Source: Sulfuricaulis sp040901545 (GTDB taxonomy: Bacteria > Pseudomonadota > Gammaproteobacteria > Acidiferrobacterales > Sulfurifustaceae). Taken from it: 64,000 nt of DNA. The stretch is taken from assembly GCF_040901545.1 (NCBI RefSeq), contig NZ_JBBDYL010000054.1, positions 186,001-250,000 of the forward strand, written 5' to 3'. Made by a program: the position numbers and the translations under genes. Positions 25,303-34,435 of this stretch are shown piece by piece; position 1 is the stretch's first letter; each line of letters begins with the position of its first letter. Under the pieces are notes generated by a model that was not told the origin of the DNA, made no database searches, and saw only the letters and a list, made by a program, of their open reading frames with translations.

Positions 25303-25953
25303 TCAATCTTCCGCAGCGCCCGATTTCTTAAGCAGTTCGGTGATGCGCGTGTAACCGCCGCGAACGGAGATTTTGAGTGCCGAGTCTCCACGACTGTCCT
25401 TCGCGTTGATGTCCGCACCGGCTTCAATCAGCATTTGGATAATATCACCATAACCCTTGTAAGCCGCCGCCATCAGCGGCGTCTTTCCGCTAATGGTCCG
25501 CGTGTTGACGTTCACGCCCTGGCTCAGTAACGACTGCACCACCGCGATGCGCCCCTTGAGAATTGCCGTGAACAAGGCAGCTGCACCGTGCGCCGTTTTA
25601 GAGCGGCCGCTCCGCTCAAGGCCGGTGGGCAGTTTAAGAAACTGGTTGGTAACCGCCATGACAATCAAGGCAACCAGTCCAAGGAGGCTGATTTGCGGGT
25701 CAACGCCAAATTCGTTGGCAACTTCCTCCGGCAGGTTGGCGCCGATGGCGAGGAACACGATTACAAGAATGAGCGTGAACTTGAGATACTTGATCAGCGC
25801 TACGGCGATGACTGCTATCAGCCCGCCGAGAAAAAACCTCCGGTCGAAATTGACCCATTCCGTCCACTCGCTCGGCAAGTTGGCGCCGAGCGAGAGCAGA
25901 ACGACGATAATAACGAGACCCCAGTCACGCGGCGTTTCTTTTAAGATAACCAC
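25303..25953 (-). CDS. Membrane protein with C-terminal ankyrin repeats
   Basis: The 216-residue protein has three to four hydrophobic segments in its first ~110 residues (around 11-25, 40-55, 58-72 and 88-102). The first and third repeat the phrase SLGANLPSEW/AIGANLPEEV, which suggests an internal duplication of a membrane unit. The C-terminal ~95 residues form about three ankyrin repeats (GKTPLMAAAYKGYGDIIQMLIEAGADINAKD). Ankyrin repeats mediate protein contacts, here presumably on the cytoplasmic face. The start is a GTG at 25953. No function can be assigned. Confidence 0.8.
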   Translation of the reverse strand: MVILKETPRDWGLVIIVVLLSLGANLPSEWTEWVNFDRRFFLGGLIAVIAVALIKYLKFTLILVIVFLAIGANLPEEVANEFGVDPQISLLGLVALIVMAVTNQFLKLPTGLERSGRSKTAHGAAALFTAILKGRIAVVQSLLSQGVNVNTRTISGKTPLMAAAYKGYGDIIQMLIEAGADINAKDSRGDSALKISVRGGYTRITELLKKSGAAED

Positions 25954-26107
25954 AAAATCAATCCCCTTATATCCATGTGTTGGCGATGGCGGCTGTCACC
26001 CGTAACCGCATGGAGTCGCCTGTCATTAAGTCTAGATGCATTTTTCAATCTTTGAAGCGCGAATAAAATTGGCGTTCTTCGCGGATAATCAGCCATAAAT
26101 CAGCGTT

Positions 26108-26797
26108 TCATTTAACCACATCCTTGGAGAATACCTGTTTCAGCCAGTTTGCAACGTCCCGAATTTCATCCGTTACCACCGAATGGCCGGTCGCGTATTC
26201 GTGCCAGGTCAACGTCAGACCGTGTGCCGTCATGATCTCCCGGGCCGACTCCGCCATGGAGAACGGTATCATCTGATCTTCCGTCCCATGTGCCATAAAA
26301 ATCGGCACCCGCTCATTGGCATGGTGAATCTCAGCCATCAGGCTCTTGGCAAACGGCACCGGTGCTGAAAGCGATAAAATTCCGGCCAGCGGTTCAGGAT
26401 AGTGTAAACCGGTCAGCAAGGCTACTGTTCCGCCTTGCGAAAAGCCCGCCAGAACGATTTGGTCACAAGGAATGCCGCCCTGCTTTTGTTCCGCAATCAG
26501 GCTTTGCAGTATTTTTTCCGATTCAAGAATGTGATTGCGGTTCTGTTCGATACCGTTTTCTGTCATGGCGATGTCGTACCAGGCGCGCATGACATAACCG
26601 CCATTGATGGTCACCGGTCGAAAAGGTGCGTGAGGAAACACGAACCGCAGCGCCGGTCGTGGCGGCAATCGCAATTCCGGCACGAGGGCTTCAAAATCGT
26701 GCCCATCCGCGCCCAGACCATGCAGCCAAATAATACTGGCGGCCGGCGCAGATCCCGTTTCAAGGACGATGGGGGGTTCGTGCGTCGATTTATCCAT
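26108..26797 (-). CDS. Phospholipase/carboxylesterase family hydrolase
   Basis: This is a 229-residue alpha/beta hydrolase of the carboxylesterase 2 (EstB/YpfH-like) family. It shows IIWLHGLGADGHDFEALVPEL, FPHAPFRPVTINGGYVMRAWYD, the nucleophile GFSQGG, the acid in GTEDQMIPF and the His in ATGHSV. ATG 26797 has GAGAGGAG upstream, so the 17 extra codons of the longer frame are excluded. It follows queD by seven bases and is probably co-transcribed, though no common role is evident. Confidence 0.9.
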   Translation of the reverse strand: MDKSTHEPPIVLETGSAPAASIIWLHGLGADGHDFEALVPELRLPPRPALRFVFPHAPFRPVTINGGYVMRAWYDIAMTENGIEQNRNHILESEKILQSLIAEQKQGGIPCDQIVLAGFSQGGTVALLTGLHYPEPLAGILSLSAPVPFAKSLMAEIHHANERVPIFMAHGTEDQMIPFSMAESAREIMTAHGLTLTWHEYATGHSVVTDEIRDVANWLKQVFSKDVVK

Positions 26798-26804
26798 ATA
26801 CCGG

Positions 26805-27164
26805 TCACTCCTCTCCGCGATAGGCGCAACCCGCCGCGCAGGTTTCATGGACGCGGACTTCAGACAATTGGGGCAACCGGGGTTTCAGCCGCTGCCAGAT
26901 CCAGCGGGCAATATTTTCACTGGTTGGATTTTCAAGGCCTTTGACCTCGTTTAAATAATGATGGTCCAGCTGTTCAAAAAGCGGTTGGAAAGCCCGGGAG
27001 ATATCGGCGAAATCCATGATCCATCCGGTCTTTTCCTCCACCGGTCCGGCAACGCGGATTTCGATCCGGAATGAATGGCCATGCAACCGCCGGCATTTAT
27101 GATTTTCAGCAACATTCGGCAGCAAATGTGCCGCCTCAATAGTAATAAACTTGAATATTTCCAC
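26805..27164 (-). CDS. queD: 6-carboxy-5,6,7,8-tetrahydropterin synthase QueD
   Basis: QueD makes carboxytetrahydropterin from dihydroneopterin triphosphate, the first dedicated step toward preQ0 and queuosine. The 119-residue protein has the zinc-binding His in EAAHLLP and HGHSF, the catalytic Cys in NHKCRRLHGH, and the C-terminal Glu in VHETCAAGC. The GTG at 27164 is the start. It complements queA and tgt near the left end and queF at the right end of the window. Confidence 0.93.
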   Translation of the reverse strand: MEIFKFITIEAAHLLPNVAENHKCRRLHGHSFRIEIRVAGPVEEKTGWIMDFADISRAFQPLFEQLDHHYLNEVKGLENPTSENIARWIWQRLKPRLPQLSEVRVHETCAAGCAYRGEE

Positions 27165-27318
27165 GAGTATGATCTGCCGACTTTAGACCGGTCAGTTTAG
27201 CCGCTTTCATGTGTTCCGGATACCATGAACCGGACACTCGCGATCGGCGTTGCTCAACGTTAGAATATTCACGCAATCCATTTCATCCAACAGCCGCCAC
27301 TCATTGCTTAGAGGAATC

Positions 27319-28134
27319 ATGACCAAACAATCATTGCCGCTTATCATGGAACCGAAGGAGCTTGAAAAACAACTCGGCGCGGAAAACCTGTTGGTTGTGG
27401 ACGTGTCACGGTCTGAAATCTACGACCAGGGACATATCCCCGGCGCCGCGCATATCGATTACGCACAAATCATTGCGGCCCGACCGCCTGCGATGGGCGA
27501 GTTGCCGAGCGAACCTCAATTGAGCGATGTATTCAGTTCCATCGGCATGCGGCCGGAGAATCATGTTGTGGCTTATGACAATGAAGGCGGTGGACGGGCT
27601 TCACGATTGCTCTGGACGCTGGACGTCGTGGGCCATGCGAGCAAATCGCTGTTAAACGGCGGCTGGCAAGCGTGGGTAAACGACGATTTGCCGATCAGCA
27701 CCGACCCTGTTTTGCGCCCGCGCAGCCAATATCCGGTCACTTTTCTGGATGCAGCGGTGGCTGACAAAAGCTATATCATGAATCACCTGAAAGATCCCGG
27801 CGTGGTTATCCTCGACGCACGCACGCAGGCGGAATACAGCGGCGAACTCAAGCGTGCCAACCGCACCGGTCATATACCCGGAGCAGTCAATTTCGAATGG
27901 ACTCAGGCGATCGATCAAGCGAACAGCCTGCGTCTGAAATCGGAGGAAGAATTAAGACAAGCTTTGTCACAGATTGGCGTGACACCGGACAAAGAGGTTA
28001 TCGCTTACTGTCACACCCATCATCGCTCCGCACACACCTATATCGTTCTAAAAAATCTGGGCTACACCCGCATTAGGGGCTATCCCGGTTCATGGTCTGA
28101 ATGGGGCAACATAACCGAAACACCGGTTGAATAA
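27319..28134 (+). CDS. Sulfurtransferase, two rhodanese domains
   Basis: This thiosulfate/3-mercaptopyruvate sulfurtransferase of 271 residues moves sulfane sulfur to acceptors such as cyanide or thiols. It has an inactive N-terminal rhodanese domain (VVDVSRSEIYDQGHIPGAAHIDY) and a C-terminal domain with the active Cys in AYCHTHHRSAHTY; the loop CHTHHR differs from the CRxGxR typical of rhodanese proper. ATG 27319 follows AGAGGA; upstream in-frame codons are not supported. Confidence 0.9.
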   Translation: MTKQSLPLIMEPKELEKQLGAENLLVVDVSRSEIYDQGHIPGAAHIDYAQIIAARPPAMGELPSEPQLSDVFSSIGMRPENHVVAYDNEGGGRASRLLWTLDVVGHASKSLLNGGWQAWVNDDLPISTDPVLRPRSQYPVTFLDAAVADKSYIMNHLKDPGVVILDARTQAEYSGELKRANRTGHIPGAVNFEWTQAIDQANSLRLKSEEELRQALSQIGVTPDKEVIAYCHTHHRSAHTYIVLKNLGYTRIRGYPGSWSEWGNITETPVE

Positions 28135-28363
28135 TTGCTGTATTCGACCATTTATTAGCGATTTACTCTGTTTTTTTCCGCAGTTAAGTTGAGGATTACT
28201 TCGTGTCGGTACAATAGTGTATACACGCCATTATTTCATGAGACTGTACACGGTTGACAATTGGCACAAGTGAAACTGACACACAGCCTTTGGCTAATTC
28301 GATAATGTAAATATTAATGTTACAATTCAGTTTTGGCTGCGTTCGTGAAAAAAGACCCGGCTT

Positions 28364-28810
28364 ATGAAAAACAATACCTGGATTTTGGTGGCCCACCGCA
28401 GCGGCGCGCGTCTGTTTGAAAACAAAGGTCCGGGCAGGGGTTTGAGCCTGGTCTCCGACATACCGCATCCCGAGGGACGGTTGAAGAATAAAGATATCGG
28501 CGCCGACAGACCCGGACGCAGTTTCGACAGCCGGGGCCAGAGTCGACACGCATTAAGCTCGGAACAGGAGCCCACCGCGCATCTGGCAGAGCAATTTGCC
28601 AAACAATTAAGCACAATGTTGGATGATGGACGCAACCAACAACGCTACACAAGACTCGTGCTGGTAGCTGAACCGCGTTTCCTCGGAAATTTGCGTGCCG
28701 CTTTGAGTTCCACCACGGCTGCCCTCGTGACCGCAACCGTTGGCAAGGATCTGGGCGGCGTAGAACCGCATTTTCTGCCCAAGCACCTGTCTGACTTCGT
28801 CCGTCTCTGA
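28364..28810 (+). CDS. Host attachment family protein (PF10116-like)
   Basis: The 148-residue protein begins TWILVAHRSGARLFENKG and has DIPHPEGRLKNKDIGADRPGR and LVLVAEPRFLGNLR, a pattern known from proteins annotated as required for attachment to host cells. The family also resembles translation-factor eRF1-like domains, and a real role in host attachment is doubtful outside a few species. The 229-bp upstream gap carries a palindrome GTGTATACAC (28217-28226) and a TTGACA without a matching -10, so regulation is unclear. Confidence 0.8.
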   Translation: MKNNTWILVAHRSGARLFENKGPGRGLSLVSDIPHPEGRLKNKDIGADRPGRSFDSRGQSRHALSSEQEPTAHLAEQFAKQLSTMLDDGRNQQRYTRLVLVAEPRFLGNLRAALSSTTAALVTATVGKDLGGVEPHFLPKHLSDFVRL

Positions 28811-28959
28811 GTTCCAACCCCCAGGGACAGGCGTTTCCCGCAATAAATGCAAGGCGCTTACTCAGTGAGTGAAGCTGTTCGCGCGCCCGGTCAAATGGCC
28901 GCCCCAGAATCTACTAGACTTAAAAATACATGCACGCAAGACCGTAACGCAACGCATCC

Positions 28960-31209
28960 ATGGACCATCGTCAACGATTGGCAGATGACCTCCTGCTGCT
29001 TCGGGAGAAGGCTTCGCGCTACGCGCTGTATGGCGTTTACATTGCCAGCGCCAGTGTTGTGATTGCGTCGTCGCTGGTCAGCTATGTCATGGTCGGTGAC
29101 ATCTCCATAGAAGGCATCATCCTCGCCCAGTCCTCCAATATCGCGTTATGGACGGTGGACAGCATGCCCTTTGTCTTTGCCATGTGGGGGCAATACGCCA
29201 GCTACCGGATGGCGCGCGAAGCCAACGATCTGGTGCAAAACAAGACGCAGTCGCTCCGCGAAGCCTTGACGCAGGCCAATTTTACGAGCCAGGCCAAAAG
29301 CGACTTCTTCGCGAAAATGAGCCATGAATTGCGTACACCCATCAACGGGATTATCGGCATGAGCGATTTGATGCTCGAAACAAAATTGTCAGGTGAACAG
29401 CGCCGACATGCTGAAATCATAAAATCGTCCGCGAGCGGGTTACTGACTTTAATCAATGATCTCCTGGACTTTTCCAAGATTGAGTCGGGCAAACTGGAAC
29501 TGGAGGAAATCGAATTCGACCTGCGTGATTGCATTGAAAAATCGGTGGCCTTGCTGACGCAGCAGGCGGCCATCAAAGGTCTTACGCTCACAAATCTTAT
29601 TCAGCCGGACATGCCGAGCCGTTTGCTCGGCGATCCGGGAAGATTAAGACAGATCATCATCAATCTTCTGGGAAATGCCATAAAATTCACGCACCACGGA
29701 GAGATTGTCCTGAGCGTGAAGCAACTCCCCGAAGCATCCTCCAAACACATACGATTGCAAATCGAAATAGCCGATACCGGGGTGGGCATATCGGAAAAGG
29801 ATCAGTTACGGCTTTTTCAACCTTACAACCAGGCCAAAGCCTCGACTGCCCGCCGTTATGGCGGCACGGGTCTGGGACTGGCCATCACCAAAGAACTGGT
29901 CGAAGCCATGGGCGGGAAGATTGGCGTGAAGAGCGAGGCGGGCAAGGGCAGTATCTTCTGGTTCGCCGTCAATCTGCAAAAACCTGCTGTCATAAGCGCT
30001 GCGCCGCCGCCCGCCCGGGTCGATCTGAAGGGCCTGCGCGTGCTGGTCGCCGATGGCAATATCCCGGCGCGCGTCAATCTTGTCGAGCAGCTCAAATCAC
30101 TGGGAATGGAAGTGCAATCCATCGGCAATGGAAATGCCGCCCTGCAAATGATCCGCTCGGCAGCGGATACCGATTATCGATTCGATCTGGTGATGGTGGA
30201 CATGTTCCTGCCTAATTTGAACGGCGAGGAGCTGGGCCGCGAGGTTAAGTCGCATCCGGAAATGCGGGACACGGTACTCGTCATGATGACCTCTGCCGGC
30301 GTACGCGGCGACGCGCAGCGACTCAACCAAATCGGTTTCTCGGGCTATTTCGGCAAGCACATCCCTCCTGAAGATTTGCACGATATGTTGAAGGCGGTGA
30401 TGGTGACACGGGGCATGGATGAAACCGAACGCCAGCGGTCGGGTCTGGTCACCAAATACACGCTGTCCGAAATCCGCCGGAAGCATTCCCGCTTGTTGTT
30501 GGTGGAAGACAGCCCGGTCAATCGGGAGATCACGATAAATATGCTGTCAAAACTCGGCTTTGAAACGGATGTGGCCGAATCAGGACATGCCGCCATCGAG
30601 GCTGCGCGCAAGCACTCATACGGGCTAATCCTGATGGACATGCATCTCCCGGACATCAGCGGCATCGAGGTCATCGAGGCGATTCACGGGCTTTCCGCGG
30701 CGCATGCCAAAGCATCCGTTATCGTACTGACCGCCGGCGCAACGGAAGCGGAAGAGGCACGCTGTCGGTCATTAGGGGTCAAGCATTTTCTGATCAAGCC
30801 CGTGGATAGCAACACTCTTGCAGATGCATTAACGCGCCAGCAATCGATGTCACAACCGTCTTCCGCCGGATTGAATTCAACACCGTCCGCGCCATCGGGC
30901 CAGATGGCCGAGGATAACGACATCAATGCCGATCCGAAACTGGTGGAAATTTTTATCCGGGAAACCACGCAAAGACTGAAATCACTGCGTCAGGCACTGG
31001 CTTCCTCGAACGCCCAGCGCGTGGCGCGCGAGGCACATACCATTAAAAGTTCAAGCGCCTATTTTCAGGCTCACGCAATGCACGAAGCGGCGGAAAAACT
31101 CGAGAAAATGGCTGACGAAGGACGGCTCGATCAAACCGCACCGGTAATAGAAATACTTGAAGACGCTTATTCCAGCCTGCGATCTCGCCTGCAGAAAGAG
31201 GCGATTTAA
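28960..31209 (+). CDS. Hybrid sensor histidine kinase (HisKA-HATPase-REC-REC-Hpt)
   Basis: This 749-residue membrane kinase has a complete phosphorelay in one chain. Two hydrophobic spans (about 22-45 and 52-78) form a short sensor. His122 in SHELRTP is the phosphorylation site, and the ATPase domain has NLLGNAIKFT and ADTGVGIS plus GGTGLGLAI. The first receiver (360-480) keeps the acceptor Asp414 but has VADGN where two acidic residues normally stand. The second receiver (511-625) has E516, D517, Asp560 and Lys613. The Hpt domain carries His693 in AHTIKSSS. BarA/RcsC-like layout; the input signal is unknown. It ends with a four-base overlap with the convergent aminotransferase. Confidence 0.93.
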   Translation: MDHRQRLADDLLLLREKASRYALYGVYIASASVVIASSLVSYVMVGDISIEGIILAQSSNIALWTVDSMPFVFAMWGQYASYRMAREANDLVQNKTQSLREALTQANFTSQAKSDFFAKMSHELRTPINGIIGMSDLMLETKLSGEQRRHAEIIKSSASGLLTLINDLLDFSKIESGKLELEEIEFDLRDCIEKSVALLTQQAAIKGLTLTNLIQPDMPSRLLGDPGRLRQIIINLLGNAIKFTHHGEIVLSVKQLPEASSKHIRLQIEIADTGVGISEKDQLRLFQPYNQAKASTARRYGGTGLGLAITKELVEAMGGKIGVKSEAGKGSIFWFAVNLQKPAVISAAPPPARVDLKGLRVLVADGNIPARVNLVEQLKSLGMEVQSIGNGNAALQMIRSAADTDYRFDLVMVDMFLPNLNGEELGREVKSHPEMRDTVLVMMTSAGVRGDAQRLNQIGFSGYFGKHIPPEDLHDMLKAVMVTRGMDETERQRSGLVTKYTLSEIRRKHSRLLLVEDSPVNREITINMLSKLGFETDVAESGHAAIEAARKHSYGLILMDMHLPDISGIEVIEAIHGLSAAHAKASVIVLTAGATEAEEARCRSLGVKHFLIKPVDSNTLADALTRQQSMSQPSSAGLNSTPSAPSGQMAEDNDINADPKLVEIFIRETTQRLKSLRQALASSNAQRVAREAHTIKSSSAYFQAHAMHEAAEKLEKMADEGRLDQTAPVIEILEDAYSSLRSRLQKEAI

Positions 31210-32363
31210 TTTGTCCTAAGATATTTGCGGAGGCGTGATACGCCTTCACGCAGGTTCTCAATGGTATTGGCGTAGGAAAACCGTACATGCTGTGACGCTC
31301 GATGACGGCCAAAATCCACACCCGGTGTAATCGCCACCCCGGTACGTTCAAGAAGGTCGAGTGCAAATGCCTGACTGTCGTGAGAAAAGCGGGAACAATC
31401 TGCATACAAATAAAACGCGCCTTGCGGTTTTACCGGAATGATAAACCCCAGCTCGAGCAATGCAGGATAAAGGAAATCACGCCGTTCAAGAAAGATTTTC
31501 CGGCGCATTTCCAATTCGAGCTGTACCGAAGGGGTGAATGCCGCCAGCGCCGCATGTTGCGCCAAGGTACTTGATGCCAGAAAAATATTCTGAGCCAGTT
31601 TATCAATCGCCGGGATGTATGATGCCGGAGAAACCAGCCAACCCAGGCGCCAACCCGTCATACCGCTGTATTTTGAAAAACTGTTCACCACAAATACATC
31701 CGCCGAATGAGATAACACCGTGACGGCTTCATTCTCGTATACCAGTCCGTGATAGATTTCATCAACGATCAGCACGCCACCCAGCCGCTCCACCGTCTTC
31801 ACGATCTCCGCCATTTCATCGGTTGGAATCAGCGTGCCGGTGGGATTCGACGGCGAGGCCAGCAGGACCGCCACCGAACGCTCCGTCCAGTGACGTTGAA
31901 TCAGTCCGGCATTCAGTTGATACCCCGTCGAGGCCTCCACCGGAATGGCAGTGGCATCGCCCTCGAAAAGCCGAACAAAATGCCGGTTACACGGATATCC
32001 GGGATCGGCCATCAATACCTGATCACCGGGATTGATCAGCGCCGCCATAATCAGCTGCAGGGCTCCCGACGCGCCTGGCGTGACGGCAATTCTGTCAATT
32101 TCAGGCCTGACGTCAGCCGGATAACCCGCTGCGATCGCGGCGCGCAACGCGGGTATCCCCAGAGCCGGGGTGTAATGGGTGTGTCCGGCTTTTAACGCCT
32201 CGATTCCCGCTTGCACGATGCCCGGTGCCGTCGGAAAGTCCGGCTCGCCGATCTCCATGTGGATGATCGAACGTCCCTGCGCTTCCATGGCGCGGGCGCG
32301 GGCCAGGATATCCATGACGTAAAACGGTTCGATCCGCGCCAAGCGATCAGCTATGGGTTTCAT
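31206..32363 (-). CDS. PLP-dependent class I/II aminotransferase
   Basis: This is a 385-residue fold-type I aminotransferase. The N-terminal EPFYVMDILARA and HMEIGEPDFPTA, the SPSNPTG substrate site, VDEIYHGLVY and the PLP lysine region NSFSKYSGMTGWRLGW identify the AspC/AlaA-like subgroup. It probably transfers amino groups between alanine or aspartate and 2-oxoglutarate; specificity is not readable. ATG 32363 is preferred to a start 10 codons upstream because homology begins there. It is convergent with the histidine-kinase gene and divergent from dksA. Confidence 0.9.
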   Translation of the reverse strand: MKPIADRLARIEPFYVMDILARARAMEAQGRSIIHMEIGEPDFPTAPGIVQAGIEALKAGHTHYTPALGIPALRAAIAAGYPADVRPEIDRIAVTPGASGALQLIMAALINPGDQVLMADPGYPCNRHFVRLFEGDATAIPVEASTGYQLNAGLIQRHWTERSVAVLLASPSNPTGTLIPTDEMAEIVKTVERLGGVLIVDEIYHGLVYENEAVTVLSHSADVFVVNSFSKYSGMTGWRLGWLVSPASYIPAIDKLAQNIFLASSTLAQHAALAAFTPSVQLELEMRRKIFLERRDFLYPALLELGFIIPVKPQGAFYLYADCSRFSHDSQAFALDLLERTGVAITPGVDFGRHRASQHVRFSYANTIENLREGVSRLRKYLRTN

Positions 32364-32498
32364 GAATTGGCCGCCATACCGGTCACCCGGCATGGATAAT
32401 TACTCGTGGTTGATGTCTGGCGTGACATGGAATCGATTGAAATCACGGCGATGGCGTTAATGTCACACGGGGAAATTCCCGTGTCTATCCCCGTCCGG

Positions 32499-32527
32499 TT
32501 GCTACCCCCGGGAGATTCTGGTATAGA
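32499..32527 (+). promoter_or_regulatory. Probable dksA promoter with extended -10
   Basis: TTGCTA (32499-32504), a 17-base spacer and TATAGA (32522-32527) with TG one base upstream form an extended -10 promoter 60 bases before the dksA ATG. A hairpin ACACGGG/CCCGTGT (32464-32483) lies just upstream. Confidence 0.55.
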
Positions 32528-32587
32528 TGCGCGCTTAATTTTTTACCCCCATGTCCCGGGGTAATACTATTGTGCAGGAGTCGAAGC

Positions 32588-33037
32588 ATGCCGGCCAGGA
32601 AAAAGAAGGAAAAGGATTTGCCCGTATCTCCCGTTACGGGGATCAGCCCTTACGTCGTAAAAAAGGGCGAGAAATACATGAATAAAAAACAGCATGATCA
32701 TTTCCGTGCTGTGTTGAATGCCTGGAAAAAAGAGCTGGAGGATGAAATCGCCCGCACCGTGCAGCAAATGCGCGATGTACCGGAAAATCCTCCCGATCCC
32801 AATGACCGGGCAAGCCAGGAAACGGATATGTCGCTCGAATTGCGTTCGCGCGACCGTGAACGGAAACTCATCAAGAAAATTGACGAAGCGCTCGACCGCA
32901 TTGACACCGGCGATTACGGTTACTGCGAGGTCTGCGGCGTTGAAATCGGCGTGGAACGGCTTGAGGCCAGACCGACGGCGGAGCTTTGCATCGACTGCAA
33001 AACACTCGATGAAATTCGTGAAAAACAGATGGGTTGA
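32588..33037 (+). CDS. dksA: RNA polymerase-binding transcription factor DksA
   Basis: DksA enters the RNA polymerase secondary channel and, with ppGpp, retunes transcription in starvation. The 149-residue product has a basic N-terminus, a coiled coil with the acidic tip region DPNDRASQETD and ELRSRDRERKLIKKI, and a four-Cys zinc finger (CEVCG and CIDC). The family tip DxxDxA is conserved. ATG 32588 is preceded by GCAGGAG. Confidence 0.96.
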   Translation: MPARKKKEKDLPVSPVTGISPYVVKKGEKYMNKKQHDHFRAVLNAWKKELEDEIARTVQQMRDVPENPPDPNDRASQETDMSLELRSRDRERKLIKKIDEALDRIDTGDYGYCEVCGVEIGVERLEARPTAELCIDCKTLDEIREKQMG

Positions 33038-33103
33038 AATCGCTTTGCTTCCCCGATATTTACACCCGACTGCTTCGCGGTAATTCCAGACATCGAGAAA
33101 ATC

Positions 33104-34411
33104 TTGCCCAAACTTCTGATCCGCAACGCTCGCATCGTAAACCCGGACGGATCAGTTATTGAGGGCGATCTGTTGTGCCAAAACGGTGTGGTTGAGCGCA
33201 TCGCCCCGCATATTACAACCCCCGCGGATGAAACCATCGATGCCGGGGAGAATCTGCTTCTTCCCGGTGTCATTGACCCACAGGTGCATTTCCGCGAACC
33301 CGGACGGGAACACAAGGAAGACCTTGGCTCCGGTTCGCGTGCCGCCGTGAAAGGCGGCGTCACCAGTTTTCTCGAAATGCCCAATACGGACCCGCCCACC
33401 ACCACTCAACACGCGCTGGACGACAAGCTGCGCCGGGCGGCGGAAAAATGCGTCGCCCATTACGGATTTTTCATCGGCGCCACGCCGGACAATCTCGATG
33501 AAATAAACCAGGCCAAACCTGCTTGCGGGATCAAGATTTTCATGGGCGCGAGCACCGGAAGCTTGCTGGTGGACAAGGCGGAAGATCTTGAGCGTATTTT
33601 CGCCAACGGCAACCGTCTGATCGCCGTGCATGCAGAGGACGAGCAGCGCATACGCACGCGCCGCGAACGATTCAAAAATCGCATCGATGTCGCCGCGCAT
33701 TCCGAAATTCGCGACAACCAGTCCGCGCTCATGGCGACAAAGCTGGCTTTGTCGCTATCCAGGAAATACCGCCGGCGCTTGCATATCCTCCATCTGTCCA
33801 CCCGCGAGGAAGTGGAATTGTTGCGCCGGGACAAACCAGACTGGGTTACGGCCGAGGCAATCCCCAATCACTTGTTCCTGAACATCACTGATTACGCCGA
33901 TCTGGGAACGCTCGCGCAAATGAACCCGCCTATCCGAAGTGCGAATGATAATGCCGCGCTGTGGCAGGGACTGCACGAGGGAACAATCGATTTTGTCGCC
34001 ACGGACCATGCGCCACATACACTCGAAGAAAAGCGAACTCCTTATCCTGATTCTCCTGCCGGCATGCCGGGTGTCGAGACTTCACTTCCCTTGATGCTCA
34101 CGGAGGCGAAGGCCGGTCGAGTCACGCTGGCAGAAATCCAGAAATGGATGTGCTCCGGGCCCGCCGAAGCCTATGGGATACATAACAAAGGAAAAGTAAT
34201 TGAAGGATGGGATGCCGATCTGACCATCGTCGGTATGAAACATGCCAAGCCGGTAAAAAACGAGGAAATGTTCACCAAAGTACGATGGTCGCCTTTTCAC
34301 GGGCGTATACTTGTCGGGTGGCCGGTCTACACCGTGGTTGGCGGACAAGTGGCGTTCGATAACGGCAAGATCCGAGAAGGCGTGCACGGACGTCCCTTGG
34401 CTTTTAATTAA
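33104..34411 (+). CDS. pyrC: Dihydroorotase, class I, with Gln in the HxH position
   Basis: The 435-residue amidohydrolase should interconvert carbamoyl aspartate and dihydroorotate in pyrimidine synthesis. VIDPQVHFREPGREHKEDL matches the HxHFREPG signature except that the first metal-binding His is Gln60; this variant occurs in a dihydroorotase subgroup. Other sites are conserved: HAEDE, LHILHLST, ATDHAPHT with the catalytic Asp. The start is a TTG at 33104, which gives the expected N-terminus. It precedes uppP by 24 bases. A hydantoinase-like role is the alternative. Confidence 0.87.
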   Translation: MPKLLIRNARIVNPDGSVIEGDLLCQNGVVERIAPHITTPADETIDAGENLLLPGVIDPQVHFREPGREHKEDLGSGSRAAVKGGVTSFLEMPNTDPPTTTQHALDDKLRRAAEKCVAHYGFFIGATPDNLDEINQAKPACGIKIFMGASTGSLLVDKAEDLERIFANGNRLIAVHAEDEQRIRTRRERFKNRIDVAAHSEIRDNQSALMATKLALSLSRKYRRRLHILHLSTREEVELLRRDKPDWVTAEAIPNHLFLNITDYADLGTLAQMNPPIRSANDNAALWQGLHEGTIDFVATDHAPHTLEEKRTPYPDSPAGMPGVETSLPLMLTEAKAGRVTLAEIQKWMCSGPAEAYGIHNKGKVIEGWDADLTIVGMKHAKPVKNEEMFTKVRWSPFHGRILVGWPVYTVVGGQVAFDNGKIREGVHGRPLAFN

Positions 34412-34435
34412 GCTTCAAAAAGCGGAAGCCGCTCC

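Noticed and set aside
24768..25427. Open frame of 219 codons across the tRNA-Glu region
   Set aside because: It runs antisense through tRNA-Glu and the hairpin array and has no recognisable protein features.
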